Source of the DNA: Folioceros fuciformis
Lineage: Eukaryota > Anthocerotophyta > Anthocerotopsida > Anthocerotales
Direction: 5' to 3'
Length of the DNA stretch: 64,000 bases
Assembly: GCA_049999805.1 (NCBI GenBank)
Contig: JBNGIO010006150.1
Location: 103,661-167,660, forward strand
The notes under the pieces were generated by a model. That model did not search any database. It saw only the letters and a program-made list of their open reading frames with translations, and had not been told where the DNA came from. Each line of letters opens with the position of its first letter. The first letter of the stretch is position 1. Below, piece by piece: positions 1-9,914 of the stretch. The position numbers and the translations under genes are program-made.

Positions 1-599
1 ATGCAGTTGTTGTACCATGAACTTTAAAGATGAAATTTTAAAATTATGATAAAGATGACAAGGCATGACACCACATCTTTGGAGGTAGTAGAGGCACTCT
101 AAATGTTGAGGCTATTGTCCAGGGATAGCAATTCTTTGTGGAATGATTGGGAGGGAGTATAGCAAATTATCTGCGATTCAGTTGTGGGTGTGTGAAGGAA
201 ACGTCTGATTGAGGCACCATGCTATGAAAAAGCCTTAGCCTAAGAAGATTGTGAGTATTGAAGGGCCATGGAGTAGGACATTATCTTCTATCCCCAATGC
301 AATTGCTTATGAGTTGGGTTCAAGGTTTCATATGTATGTGTGGCAAATAAGAGCATTGCTACCTATCCAATAGCGACCAAATTTAAGGGGTTTGAGTGCT
401 GCTATGAATTCAATCGTAGCGACAAAGGGATCACCTTCTATCCGCAGTGCAATTGCCGATGAGCTGGGCTCAAGGTCACATATGTATGGGTGGCAAATAA
501 GAGCGTTGTTAGCAAGCCAATAGTGATAAAGGGATTGAGTGATGCTATCGATGCTACGGATCCAATTATAGCGACAAAGGATTCAAGTGTTGCTACCTT

Positions 600-1325
600 T
601 TTTTGTACTGACAAAGAGATCAAGCATTGCTGCCATTTTTATATTGACAAAAGGATGGAGTCCTTCTACTACTTTAATAGTGAAAAAAGGATGAAAGGTA
701 TCAAGTGTTGCTACCAATTTTATATTGACCAAGGGATGGAGTGCTACTATCATTTTAATAGTGACAAAGGGATCAAAGGAATGAAGTGATACTACCATTT
801 TTATAGTGACAAAGGGATCTAAGGAATGAAGTGCTACTACCATTTTTATAGTGACAAAGGAATCAAAGGGATGGAGTACTGCTACAATTTTAAGAGTGGC
901 AAAGATATCATAGGGATCGAGTGTTGCTACCATTTTAATAGTGACAAAGTGATCATAAGAATCAAATGTTGCTACCATTTTAATAGTGACATAGTGATCA
1001 TAAGGATCAAATGTTGTTACCATTTTAATAGTGACAAAGTGATCATAAGGATCGAGAGTTCGTACCATTTTAATAGTGAAAAAGTGATCATAGGGCTCAA
1101 GAGTAGGGACCATTTTAATATTGACAAAGTAATAACAAGGATCAAGTGCAACTACCATTTTAATGGTGACGAAGGGATTAAAGGGATGGGACACTGCTAC
1201 CAGTTTAATAGTGACAAAGGGGTCAAGTGCTGCTACCATGGGGCACTGCTACCATTTTAATAGTGACAAAGGGGTCATTTTTGCTACCATGGGGCATTGC
1301 TACCATTTTAATAGTGACAAAGGGA
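600..1325. repeat. 45-bp minisatellite array
   Basis: A tandem array of about 15 copies, with a core reading ccattttaatagtgacaaa followed by a variable gatca-rich segment. The best-preserved copies, between about 920 and 1130, are 45 bp apart; others are 42-60 bp. Because 45 is divisible by three, both strands stay open. The minus strand reads as a 15-residue repeat of the form MVATFDPYDHFVTIK. There is no start context, no splice structure and no recognised family, so I treat it as a non-coding satellite. Confidence 0.85.
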
Positions 1326-1379
1326 TCGATGGCTCATGATGAAGCTCAGGCATCTTCGAGAGATTTGAACATCACCACC

Positions 1380-1502
1380 GATGTAGCTTGGACTCACCAC
1401 CAATGTAGCTTGGACTCACCCTAATGTAGCTTGGACTCACCCCAATGTAGCTAGGACTCACCACCAATGTAGCTAGGACTCACCATCAATGTAGCTAGGA
1501 TT
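1380..1502. repeat. 21-23-bp minisatellite
   Basis: Six tandem copies of a unit containing aatgtagcttggactcacc, the later three with a ctt-to-cta change. The array directly follows the 45-bp array and no gene overlaps it. Confidence 0.9.
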
Positions 1503-2001
1503 GAATTAAGGGCAAAGCCTTGTAGGCTCTCCAAGGTTCTAGTGGATAAGGCACATGACCCTTGTGTGTCCATGTGCTGAAGGCTTGTGGAGATACTTTT
1601 GGAGCTATATCTAATTTGGGCTTTGCGTAATACATTTTGGTTTTCCGAGTACCAACCCAGCAGTTGCTTCTTATGGTGCTTTCTAGTGCGTATTGCAGTT
1701 GAACATTTACACATTTGATTTTCCGGATATGAACCCAACCGTTTGCGCAGTTCTCTTGGTTTGATCTTGATGACCTTCATTGGTGGATCATCGAACATCG
1801 ATTAGATATCAAAGAGCCATTTCCTCCCAAATCAGTCGAGGGCCTACTTAAGCAAAGAGATAATAGATATCCATCTCCGAACCCTTGAAGCTTTTCTCCC
1901 CATCGGATGCACTCCACGGGGCCATTGGTTCCATGACAGCAGTAACAACTGGCTCGTGGCCGAGTGGACACAAGTACAAGCCCAGGCTTCCGAGCTTCAC
2001 G

Positions 2002-3426
2002 TTATATGCCTCCCTTCATCTTCTGAGTAGTACTGATCCAGGCCAGGGTCCTCTCGCGCGCGTCAGCAGCTCGGTATATCCGGAGCTCAGGCTTGTACGC
2101 CGCGTGATCGTGCGACTCGTCGCAGCTTCGCAACAGACTTTCCAGGTCGCCACTCGACACCGTGGGCTCGGACAAACCGCGATAATCCTCCACCATCAGA
2201 TCCACCAGCTCCGCCACCGGCACCTGTGCATTCCTCCAACGAAAGAGCGGATCCTCCCGAAACCACGTCAACTGCTTCCTCACAAAATTCCTGGACGCCT
2301 TCTGGAAGGACGACAGAAAGTCGTAGAGCTCTTCCTCGCTGCTCCTACCGCCGGAATCCCGGCACCGCTCCAGATACTCCATCGCCTGCCGGTACCCAAT
2401 TGCCCGAGTCGCGGGATTCGTGTTCGGCCTCAACCTTAAGTCCAGCATCCACGAAGCTTCGTGCAGCAAGCCCCGCGGTTCCGCCACCATCTGCTCGCAC
2501 CGTGCATCGATCTGGCGGTAGAGCTCCCGCCGGCACTTGTAGAGGAAATGGCAGCGAAAATCGAAGTCCAGGCTCACGACCGGACTCCGCTTGCCTTTGA
2601 GCGCGAACGGCGCTCGCGGCTGGCCCGTGGCCCGCACGATCTCCAGCGTCCGGTGCAGCCGGTACCAGTCGTTGCGCGTGAGCCGGTCGGCGCTCTCGGG
2701 GTCACCGGCGTCCGCCAACACCTGCACCGCCTGGTCCCAGTTGCCGGTTCGTTGGAGCTCGGCGAGCTCCCTCCCCACGGCCGTAGAGAGATGATGTGAG
2801 GANNNNNNNNNNNNNNNNNNNNNNNNNNNNNNNNNNNNNNNNNNNNNNNNNNNNNNNNNNNNNNNNNNNNNNNNNNNNNNNNNNNNNNNNNNNNNNNNNN
2901 NNCTGAGGTACATTCCTGTGCCGCCCACCACTATCGGGACCTTCCCGGCCTCCAGGACCTTCTTGGTGGCTTGGCGCGCATCGTCGAAGAATGCCCCGGC
3001 TCCGTACTCCGATTCTGGAGAGATGATGTCGATGAGATGGTGGGGGATGCCCATGCGATCATCCGGTGCAGTCTTGGCACTGCCTACATCCAGCCCCTTA
3101 TACACCTGGACGGAGTCGGCGCTCACGATCTCGCCGTCTAGCCTCTTGGCCAGTGCCACCGCCACAGTGCTCTTGCCTACTGCCGTCGGACCGGCTATGA
3201 CGATCACTTTTGGCTTCTGGGTGTCTGACAGATGATGCTCTCCGTGATCAGCCCGAGTGATGATGGGTGGTACTTTCACAATTGCCTTTGGCTTCCTTGT
3301 CCGCGGGGAATGGCAGATTCGATCCAGTCTAATCCCCAGGAGCTCTGACTTGCATGCTTTGCCACATAGCGTATCGTCTGCCCCTGCCCTGACACTTGGT
3401 CCTACATGCGGAGAAACTCTTGCCAT
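2002..3426 (-). CDS. IPT9: tRNA dimethylallyltransferase, bacterial type (IPT9-like)
   Basis: Transfers an isopentenyl group to A37 of tRNAs reading UNN codons; in plants this is also the source of cis-zeatin. The start is taken at 3426 (MARVSPHVG), giving about 474 residues. The frame is open to an earlier ATG at 3591, but the 55 extra residues look like 5' leader. The P-loop GPTAVGKS lies at about residues 79-86, followed by EIVSADSVQVYKGLDVGSAK and VVGGTGMYL, the family signatures. After the gap come the IPT9-type segment NDWYRLHRTLEI and a C-terminal stretch with RERTLAWI. The N-terminal 70 residues are basic and serine-rich, suggesting an organellar transit peptide. An assembly gap of 100 Ns (2803-2902) falls inside the prenyl-acceptor region. 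The piece just after the gap (SSHHLSTAVGR) does not match the family, so it may be intron. No other intron is visible. Confidence 0.9.
   Translation of the reverse strand: MARVSPHVGPSVRAGADDTLCGKACKSELLGIRLDRICHSPRTRKPKAIVKVPPIITRADHGEHHLSDTQKPKVIVIAGPTAVGKSTVAVALAKRLDGEIVSADSVQVYKGLDVGSAKTAPDDRMGIPHHLIDIISPESEYGAGAFFDDARQATKKVLEAGKVPIVVGGTGMYLXXXXXXXXXXXXXXXXXXXXXXXXXXXXXXXXXXSSHHLSTAVGRELAELQRTGNWDQAVQVLADAGDPESADRLTRNDWYRLHRTLEIVRATGQPRAPFALKGKRSPVVSLDFDFRCHFLYKCRRELYRQIDARCEQMVAEPRGLLHEASWMLDLRLRPNTNPATRAIGYRQAMEYLERCRDSGGRSSEEELYDFLSSFQKASRNFVRKQLTWFREDPLFRWRNAQVPVAELVDLMVEDYRGLSEPTVSSGDLESLLRSCDESHDHAAYKPELRIYRAADARERTLAWISTTQKMKGGI
2803..2902. other. assembly gap (100 N)
   Basis: Exactly 100 undetermined bases, the conventional placeholder for a gap of unknown size. 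It lies inside the IPT9-like gene, so the true length of that protein cannot be read here. Confidence 1.
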
Positions 3427-3591
3427 GCTGCAGGAAAGGGAAAGGGGGAAAAAAAAACACAGAGAATAGTGGAAAATGAGATTGCCTGAAACGGACAGAT
3501 TTTCATTGAGAGCATAACCGAGCCTGCTATAGCCTAAGCGTAGGAGGAGGGAATTCTCGGGCGCAGGGGAGAAGGGGAAGGGGTAGGACAT

Positions 3592-5801
3592 GCCTTGTGC
3601 CTGTAGTCAGTCGTTCTAGTGTCAGGACTCAAGCGGGGTCAGTCCATCTGTTCCACCTGCGGGAATTGTGATCAGGAATTGAAGCATTGCATCAAAGTTC
3701 TAGCAACCCGGCTCAGGATACGCACTCCCCTGAAACAAGCTCAGGCATTCTGTACGCTTGCGTGGGAAGCTTACGGGGAGATGTAGCCCCCGGCATCTCA
3801 TCCTCCTCACCTCCGCATTCAGGAGCGGTAGAGCTCCATCTGCAGGCAAGCATGAAGTAAATATATCAGAAGGCAAATACATCAGAAGAGTCTCCAGACT
3901 CATCCAGCAATCACTACTGCCTGTCTGCCACAGCAGGAAGGGTGGGGGTGAGTGAAGACTGTCTGTTAAGAAGAAGATGTGACCGAGCTTGTCAGCATTC
4001 TGGAAGGACGCTACATGGAAGGGGTGTGGCGTTTCCACAACAGGAAGATACAGCTGTGCTTGACATCAATGAGAGCTTTGCAGGAGACGCACCTTCAAGG
4101 CAAAGGTCTCGGCTGACCAGTCCCCTTGCTTGTCTCTTCTGAGGGCCACATCGTGCAGAGTCCATGGCTCCTGGCACATTTCCTGCCCTACAGCAGCACA
4201 CTCCCCCGGCTCCTGCTCCGGGCTCCACAACACAGTGTGCTTCCTCCGAGTGCCATCGGATCCGAGAGGAACTTGTTTGGGCACAGAAATGAACCCTGTC
4301 CCGAACCGACTCAACCCGACCCGACCCGACCCAGGCCAACCCGGCCCGGCCCGACCCGAGCAGAAGCTTCTCATCAGCCTTCGTCGCGCCCTGCCACCGA
4401 CAAGCCAGGCGGACGATTGCACACAATCCTGGTCATCATGGAAGCGGTTGCTTCTTCCAGACGCCTGCATTCATTTGCAAGACATAGGCGGGGCCTCGTG
4501 CGGCACGCAAATTGTACCTCCTGAGAGTCGAGGCACATATTGCACCGGCGTGCCTCTTCATCGCTCTGTCGCCCATGACGGCCATGGGTTTTGGCTTTCC
4601 ACTCTGGAAGGAGCTTTGTCAGCTTCATCAGTCTACAGATTCTCCAGGGATGCAAGAGAGCAGCCGGCATGTGCCCTCAAGCTTGGCTGCTTCTGCCCAC
4701 TAGCCTCACGCCTGCACCATTTCCCGGGCAGTACTGCAAGTGGTCACGGTGGCCTTCGCGTTCTCCTGGCTTGACTACACTGCCTGACGCATGATGCGTA
4801 CGGATTACCGACTTCACCACTGCCTTGAATCATCCAGGTCCAACGCACATCTGCACTTATCATCAGACAGCACTTCACTTATATCACTGCTGTTATCACA
4901 GATCAGGCAACGATCTGCATAATGAAGAGCAGCAAGCCTGATGACAATGGACCGACTTGTTACACAACTGCTATAGCTTGGGCAGGAATCTGACGATAAC
5001 TGGGCCCAATGTCTGGCCCAGTCAAACTCGTGTTGGGGCCCACGTGACGTACATGCTCCAGACCAGGAGTTCAGACTTTGTTTTAGTGCACACGTCTCCT
5101 GGTGAGCGTGCAGCTTTTGATGAGGCGGCATGTTTGTACTGTACCGGCAATGAACCTCGGGACCGAAAGAAGAATACCCGTGCACGCGCCACCCGTCCTC
5201 TCTAAGCCAAATGGCATGTGGGCTCTTGCGGGTGTGGAAAGCTATCTAGCAGGGAATCCTCAAAGTTGGATGTCAGCTTGTCGGTGATGGCCATGTTACC
5301 CTCCATGTGCTACCCTGAACAACGCTTCCATCTGGAAAAGGGCATGCAGAAGGTGCTGCTTCGGTCTCAGGTTCCTAAGACCTTGTGATTGTCAGTCAAA
5401 AAAAGAACAGCGCACACATGGATGTCACAATCATTCTTCTTCTTATTGAGTTTTCTCATCTGGACCCACCAAGCCACCTCATCAAATCCTGAAGGCAGGT
5501 GCAAGCGAAGTCTAATGAAGCTGCCACAAGGGGAAACTACTGTAAGGCCCTGTCAAGCTGCTGCTTTCAGGGAGAGGTGAAGAGGGTAAGGCGGAGGCCC
5601 TTCGCTGTTTCACCTAGCTATAGGCCCCTTCGATGTGGACCCATTTTCCACCTCATGTTTCTGCCACCTCTGACAGATTTTTGCATGTGCCTTACGGCAT
5701 CCTGTCATGTTGAAAGATACAAACAGGAAGCGCAAGCGAGTTCAAAAACCGTTTGCCGTTAAGAATCCGCCCGAAAGTAGAGTTGTTGTCAAGTTGCTTG
5801 T
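3592..5801. other. intergenic, no gene supported
   Basis: Spacer between the IPT9-like gene's 5' end and the stop of the first PPR gene. Several 100-215-residue open frames overlap on both strands without recognisable families or paired splice sites. A short CCGAC-type array lies at about 4310-4365 (cgacccgacccgaccc and variants). I see nothing else that can be defended. Confidence 0.55.
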
Positions 5802-8800
5802 TCAGTGCCCATCTCCACATGAACAAAACCCATTCACGAAATGGTGTACGCGGTGGGCATCTCTGACAATGATCTCCCGCTGTTCAATCTTTGACATCAT
5901 CTTGGTTCCACTGTGGCAGTCAATGCACATTCGCAGGTTCTTGGTGACGACCAGAGTGGTTCCGCCTGGGGTGTTGAGAAGACCGTAAGCCAGTGCCAGC
6001 TTCTCAGCATGTCCACACAGGGGATCCTCCTTCTCTGAAACCGATCCTGATGGCAACACCAGCTGCGCGTGTGGCACATGGGTTCCATCCTCCTCCAACT
6101 GCATATTAGCACTCCTGAGCCTGGAAGACGTGTCCAGTCTCTCTTCTCCTACGAAAAATGTGTGAACTTTGCGATTTACCTCAATCCAAGCCTGGGCGGG
6201 CTTTTTGCATGCACCTGCAGCCTTCCTTAATTCTTCCACCTTGTCTGCTTCTGTCCGCCTACCAGCACTCGAATACATGCTGGCCAGCATTGCATACGAA
6301 GATGCAATTTGAGGATCCATACGGATCAGATGGTCAAAACACCGCCTGGCACACTCTAAGCTGCCATGACTCTTGCAGGAACTCAGCAAAGATGTCCATC
6401 CCACAACGTTCTTCTCGAATGGCATGGCTTTCAACATGTCTTCCGCGGCGTGAAGGTCACCAGAACGCCCAAGAATATCCACCATGCAATTGAAGTGATG
6501 CAGGTTGGGGGTGATGCGGTAGCCCTCAGCCATCATTTTGAAATAATGCCTACCCTCATTCAGTAGTCCACTATGGCTACATGCCACGAGAAGACATAAA
6601 AATGTTGTGCCATCAGGCTCGACGCCCTGCTGTTGCATCTCTTCGAAACACTGCATCGCTTTTAGACCGTTGTTATGTTGGCCACAGCTATTCAGCAGCG
6701 CATTCCATGTAACCACATCTTTGGTTGGCAACCTATCAAACACCTGACAGGCATCTACTAAGCTCCCGCATTTCCCGTACATGTCTACCAAGGTGCTACC
6801 GATAACCACATCAGCTTCCAGACCTCGTTTCTGGATCTCACAATGGAGCTGTCTTCCTTGATCGACAGCACCCACGCTTGCACATGCTTTTAACAGGCAC
6901 ACAAGTGTATAATTATCAACTGGAGTAATGCGGTGCTTTGCCATGTCCGCATAAAGGGCAAGGGCTTCTGGCCCAAGACCCTGTTGAGTATATCCCGAGA
7001 TCATAACAGTCCATGACACCTCATCTTTGCTCTGCAACTTGTCGAAAACTTTGCGAGCATCTTCCAAGCTCCCACATTTCACATACATGTCCATGAGGTT
7101 ACCAGCAACAACTGGATCGGATTGCAGACCTTTCTTCTGCACCTGAATATGAAGCTGCCTGCCCAGATCTAAAGCTCCAATGCTCCCACATGCTTTCACA
7201 AGGCAAGCAAACGTGAAATGGTCTGCTGAGATTCTGCAACCTTCCTCCATACATGCATAAACAGCGAGAGCTTGCTGACCAAAGCCATGCTCGACATATC
7301 CTGCAAGCAGTGCATTCCATGTGACAACATTCTTTGTGGGCAGCCTGTCAAACACTGCGCGAGCAATCACTATGCTCCCACATTTTGCATACATATCGAC
7401 CAGGCTGCTACCAACAACCACATCAGCTTCTAGTCCCCTGTTCTGAATATCAGCATGAAGCTGTTGCCCTTCATGTAAAGCGCCAACAGCAGCGCATGCT
7501 TTCAAGAGGCACACAAACGTGACTACATCAGCTTGACTGATCCCCTCCTGTTGCATAAGGCAAAAAACATGAAGGGCTTCTCGACCAAGCCCATGCTCAG
7601 CATATGCAGAGATCATCGCAGTCCAAGTGATCACATTCTTCACAGGCAAACTGTCAAACAGTTTACGAGCATCTTCTAAGCTGCCACACTTTGCATACAT
7701 ATCCAGCAAGCAGTTGGCAACAGCAATCTCAGCTCCAAGCCTCCGTTCCTGAATCAGCAAATGCAGCTTCCTCCCCTGATGTAAGGCTCCAGTCTGTGCA
7801 CATGCTTTCAAGAGGCAGACAAACGTTACAGTATTTGCTGCTGCCGTGCTGTCCTTTTGCATATTTGCATACAGAGATAGAACCTCTTGTCCGAGCCCAT
7901 GGTTAGCATATCCAGACATCATCGCATTCCATGTGACCATATCCCTGCGTGTCATTGCATCAAACACTCTGCGAGCATCACCCAAGCTACCGCATTTTGC
8001 ATACATATCAATCAGACAGTTGCAAATTGACAAGTCTTTTCCGAGCCCTCTTTCCTGAATGTGGAAATGAAGCTTCTTGCCCTCTTGAAGCGCTCCAACA
8101 CTTGCACAAGCATTAAGGAGACATTTAAACGTAACCCAGTCACCCACAGTCATACCATCCTGCTGCATACTCTCATACAACGCGAGCGCTTCTCTACCCA
8201 ACCCATACTGAGCATATCCTGCTATCATAGCAGTCCAAGTGACCACATTTTTCCACCGCAATTCATCAAACACCCTGCGGGCATCCTCTAAGCTGCCAGT
8301 CTTCACATACATGTTTACCAGGCAGCTCCCAAGTACAACACTGGGTTCACCTTCACCTACCAAAACATCAGCGTGGACCTGCCTCCCAGATGCCAAATCT
8401 ACTGCCATTCCACAGGCTTTAAGAACGGCCACAAATATTCCATGGTCTGGCTTCACACTCGACAGACGCATCTGTCGATACAGTTGCAGGGTCTGCACGG
8501 GCCTCCCATTTGCAACATGCACCGCAATCATGAAACCCCACAGAGAACAGTCTGGCTCTACCACATCCAAAAACAAGCCCATGGCTTCCTGCAACCTTCC
8601 ATGAGAAGCGTACATGCGGATGATATGGTGCGCCAGATATGTGTGTGCCCCGTGCCCACCTTGGAGAGTAAGAGCATGGACACGCCTGCCAACAACCAAA
8701 TTTTTGTTCTGAACGCACCCTCGTAGAACTTGATAGAAGAGGTATTTTGGAACAGAAGACCCTCTCTGCACCAGAACATCCAGTCCTTCAATTGCCTGGC

Positions 8801-8936
8801 TGTCTGTGAGATCGCCCTGACAAAGCCTGTTCCAAATCCCAGCCTCTGACACCCGTTCGACATGGGACATTAAGCATTTTCTGGCCCCTGGAAGCAAGCT
8901 TGAGCCACTCACACATCTTACGGTGGATGCCAGCAT
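5802..8936 (-). CDS. PLS-class PPR protein with KP-type DYW domain (candidate U-to-C editing factor)
   Basis: An intronless 1044-residue protein. The start MLASTVRCVSGSSLLPGARK is basic and serine-rich, as expected of an organelle transit peptide. Residues from about 60 to 800 are PLS repeats; at least six successive L-S-P triplets carry MYAKCGSL-like S motifs. An E region follows, then at about 911-913 a KKPAQAWIEV segment replaces the usual PG box: this is the KP signature. The C-terminal domain keeps the deaminase zinc residues (HAE at 976-978, CIDCH at 1004-1008) and the second site (HHF, CSC). The protein ends in GDGH rather than GDYW. DYW:KP proteins are known from hornworts, ferns and some lycophytes and are linked to U-to-C editing of organelle transcripts; that function is inferred here. 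It lies head-to-head with the next PPR gene. Confidence 0.93.
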   Translation of the reverse strand: MLASTVRCVSGSSLLPGARKCLMSHVERVSEAGIWNRLCQGDLTDSQAIEGLDVLVQRGSSVPKYLFYQVLRGCVQNKNLVVGRRVHALTLQGGHGAHTYLAHHIIRMYASHGRLQEAMGLFLDVVEPDCSLWGFMIAVHVANGRPVQTLQLYRQMRLSSVKPDHGIFVAVLKACGMAVDLASGRQVHADVLVGEGEPSVVLGSCLVNMYVKTGSLEDARRVFDELRWKNVVTWTAMIAGYAQYGLGREALALYESMQQDGMTVGDWVTFKCLLNACASVGALQEGKKLHFHIQERGLGKDLSICNCLIDMYAKCGSLGDARRVFDAMTRRDMVTWNAMMSGYANHGLGQEVLSLYANMQKDSTAAANTVTFVCLLKACAQTGALHQGRKLHLLIQERRLGAEIAVANCLLDMYAKCGSLEDARKLFDSLPVKNVITWTAMISAYAEHGLGREALHVFCLMQQEGISQADVVTFVCLLKACAAVGALHEGQQLHADIQNRGLEADVVVGSSLVDMYAKCGSIVIARAVFDRLPTKNVVTWNALLAGYVEHGFGQQALAVYACMEEGCRISADHFTFACLVKACGSIGALDLGRQLHIQVQKKGLQSDPVVAGNLMDMYVKCGSLEDARKVFDKLQSKDEVSWTVMISGYTQQGLGPEALALYADMAKHRITPVDNYTLVCLLKACASVGAVDQGRQLHCEIQKRGLEADVVIGSTLVDMYGKCGSLVDACQVFDRLPTKDVVTWNALLNSCGQHNNGLKAMQCFEEMQQQGVEPDGTTFLCLLVACSHSGLLNEGRHYFKMMAEGYRITPNLHHFNCMVDILGRSGDLHAAEDMLKAMPFEKNVVGWTSLLSSCKSHGSLECARRCFDHLIRMDPQIASSYAMLASMYSSAGRRTEADKVEELRKAAGACKKPAQAWIEVNRKVHTFFVGEERLDTSSRLRSANMQLEEDGTHVPHAQLVLPSGSVSEKEDPLCGHAEKLALAYGLLNTPGGTTLVVTKNLRMCIDCHSGTKMMSKIEQREIIVRDAHRVHHFVNGFCSCGDGH

Positions 8937-9914
8937 TTTGAAAGCCCAGCAAACAAATCGGCACGATAGGTGCTGGGTAGTTCAGCATAAATTCGGAGGC
9001 ACCTTGGTGAACATGAATTCAAAGAGCAACTGACCCATCCTAAGCACCAGATCAGGCCCCTCCTTCCTGCCCCATTCCCCATCGTCGGGACGCAGCTGAC
9101 TCGTTAGCTGAATCCTTGAAGTGCACAGAGGACCTCCCTCCGCTGCAGCCAGAACTAGCCCAACTGAGAGCAACCATAATCATCGAGAACGCCACATACT
9201 ATACTCCTGCAAGCCTCCAGGAAAGCCCAGTTTGTCCTGATCCAACCGAAGACAGCTGTCCCCTAATATCACAAATCTCCCGAACTGTCGTGGATCAGGG
9301 GGGAGCTTTTACTGGCTCAGCCAAGAGAGTGAGAATCCCATTGCAAGACAGGAACTCGTTGAACTTGATTAGCTCTTACCATCGAAGAGCCAAAAGTTGT
9401 AAATGGCTTGCCTTCCATGAAGTGAATCGACATATACATCTGTGGAAAGGACAACTTCATGTGTGACCTGACTTGTAGCCTCCAGTTACAGCTGTGTAAG
9501 ACTATTCAGCGTGAGCTATTTCACGAAGGTTGAATCATGCTGATGAGAAATATGTTTCCCCAGTTATTCAGGCGGCGCCCACGAGGGTCCATACAGCTAG
9601 CGAGGTATATCAGATCAATGTAGCCCGGAATTAGATGCAACAAAGTGATTCCTATGCCCACGTACAAGGAGGTGTTTGTGTCTATCGTCGAAGACTACGA
9701 CATGGATATAGGAGCAATTGTGAACCAATCTTCCCAGGAGATCAAATACAAGTTGACAGTATCCTCATCCCATCCTTGCACGCACATCCTGTACTGCGTA
9801 AAGATGCATGTATTCAACCAGAGAGAAAAGATTTGGAGGAAGACATGGGACGCACCATAGCTGGATTTCGCATTCTGGCGTGACTCATGGGGCCGACGTT
9901 CGTTACTGCTAGCT
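8937..9914. promoter_or_regulatory. shared 978-bp spacer between divergent PPR genes
   Basis: The start codons of two PPR genes face away from each other across this interval, so both promoters and 5' leaders must lie here. I see no recognised promoter motif that I would defend. Small open frames (for example at 9645) have no family resemblance. Confidence 0.5.

Larger units (their letters stand above)
1..2001. other. intergenic, minisatellite-bearing
   Basis: No gene is supported here. The first 600 bases contain degenerate copies of the repeat that becomes regular after about 600, and 1503-2001 is plain sequence downstream of the tRNA isopentenyltransferase stop. The long open frames on both strands between 490 and 1260 exist because the repeat unit is a multiple of three, so they are not good evidence of coding. 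Confidence 0.6.

Noticed and set aside
490-1260. Overlapping open frames of 99-218 codons on both strands
   Set aside because: They are produced by the 45-bp satellite, whose unit length is a multiple of three. There is no family match or gene structure.
3992-4774. Open frames of 130-214 codons on both strands
   Set aside because: They overlap each other in several frames, are rich in Pro/Arg/Ser from a CCGAC-type repeat, and resemble nothing known.
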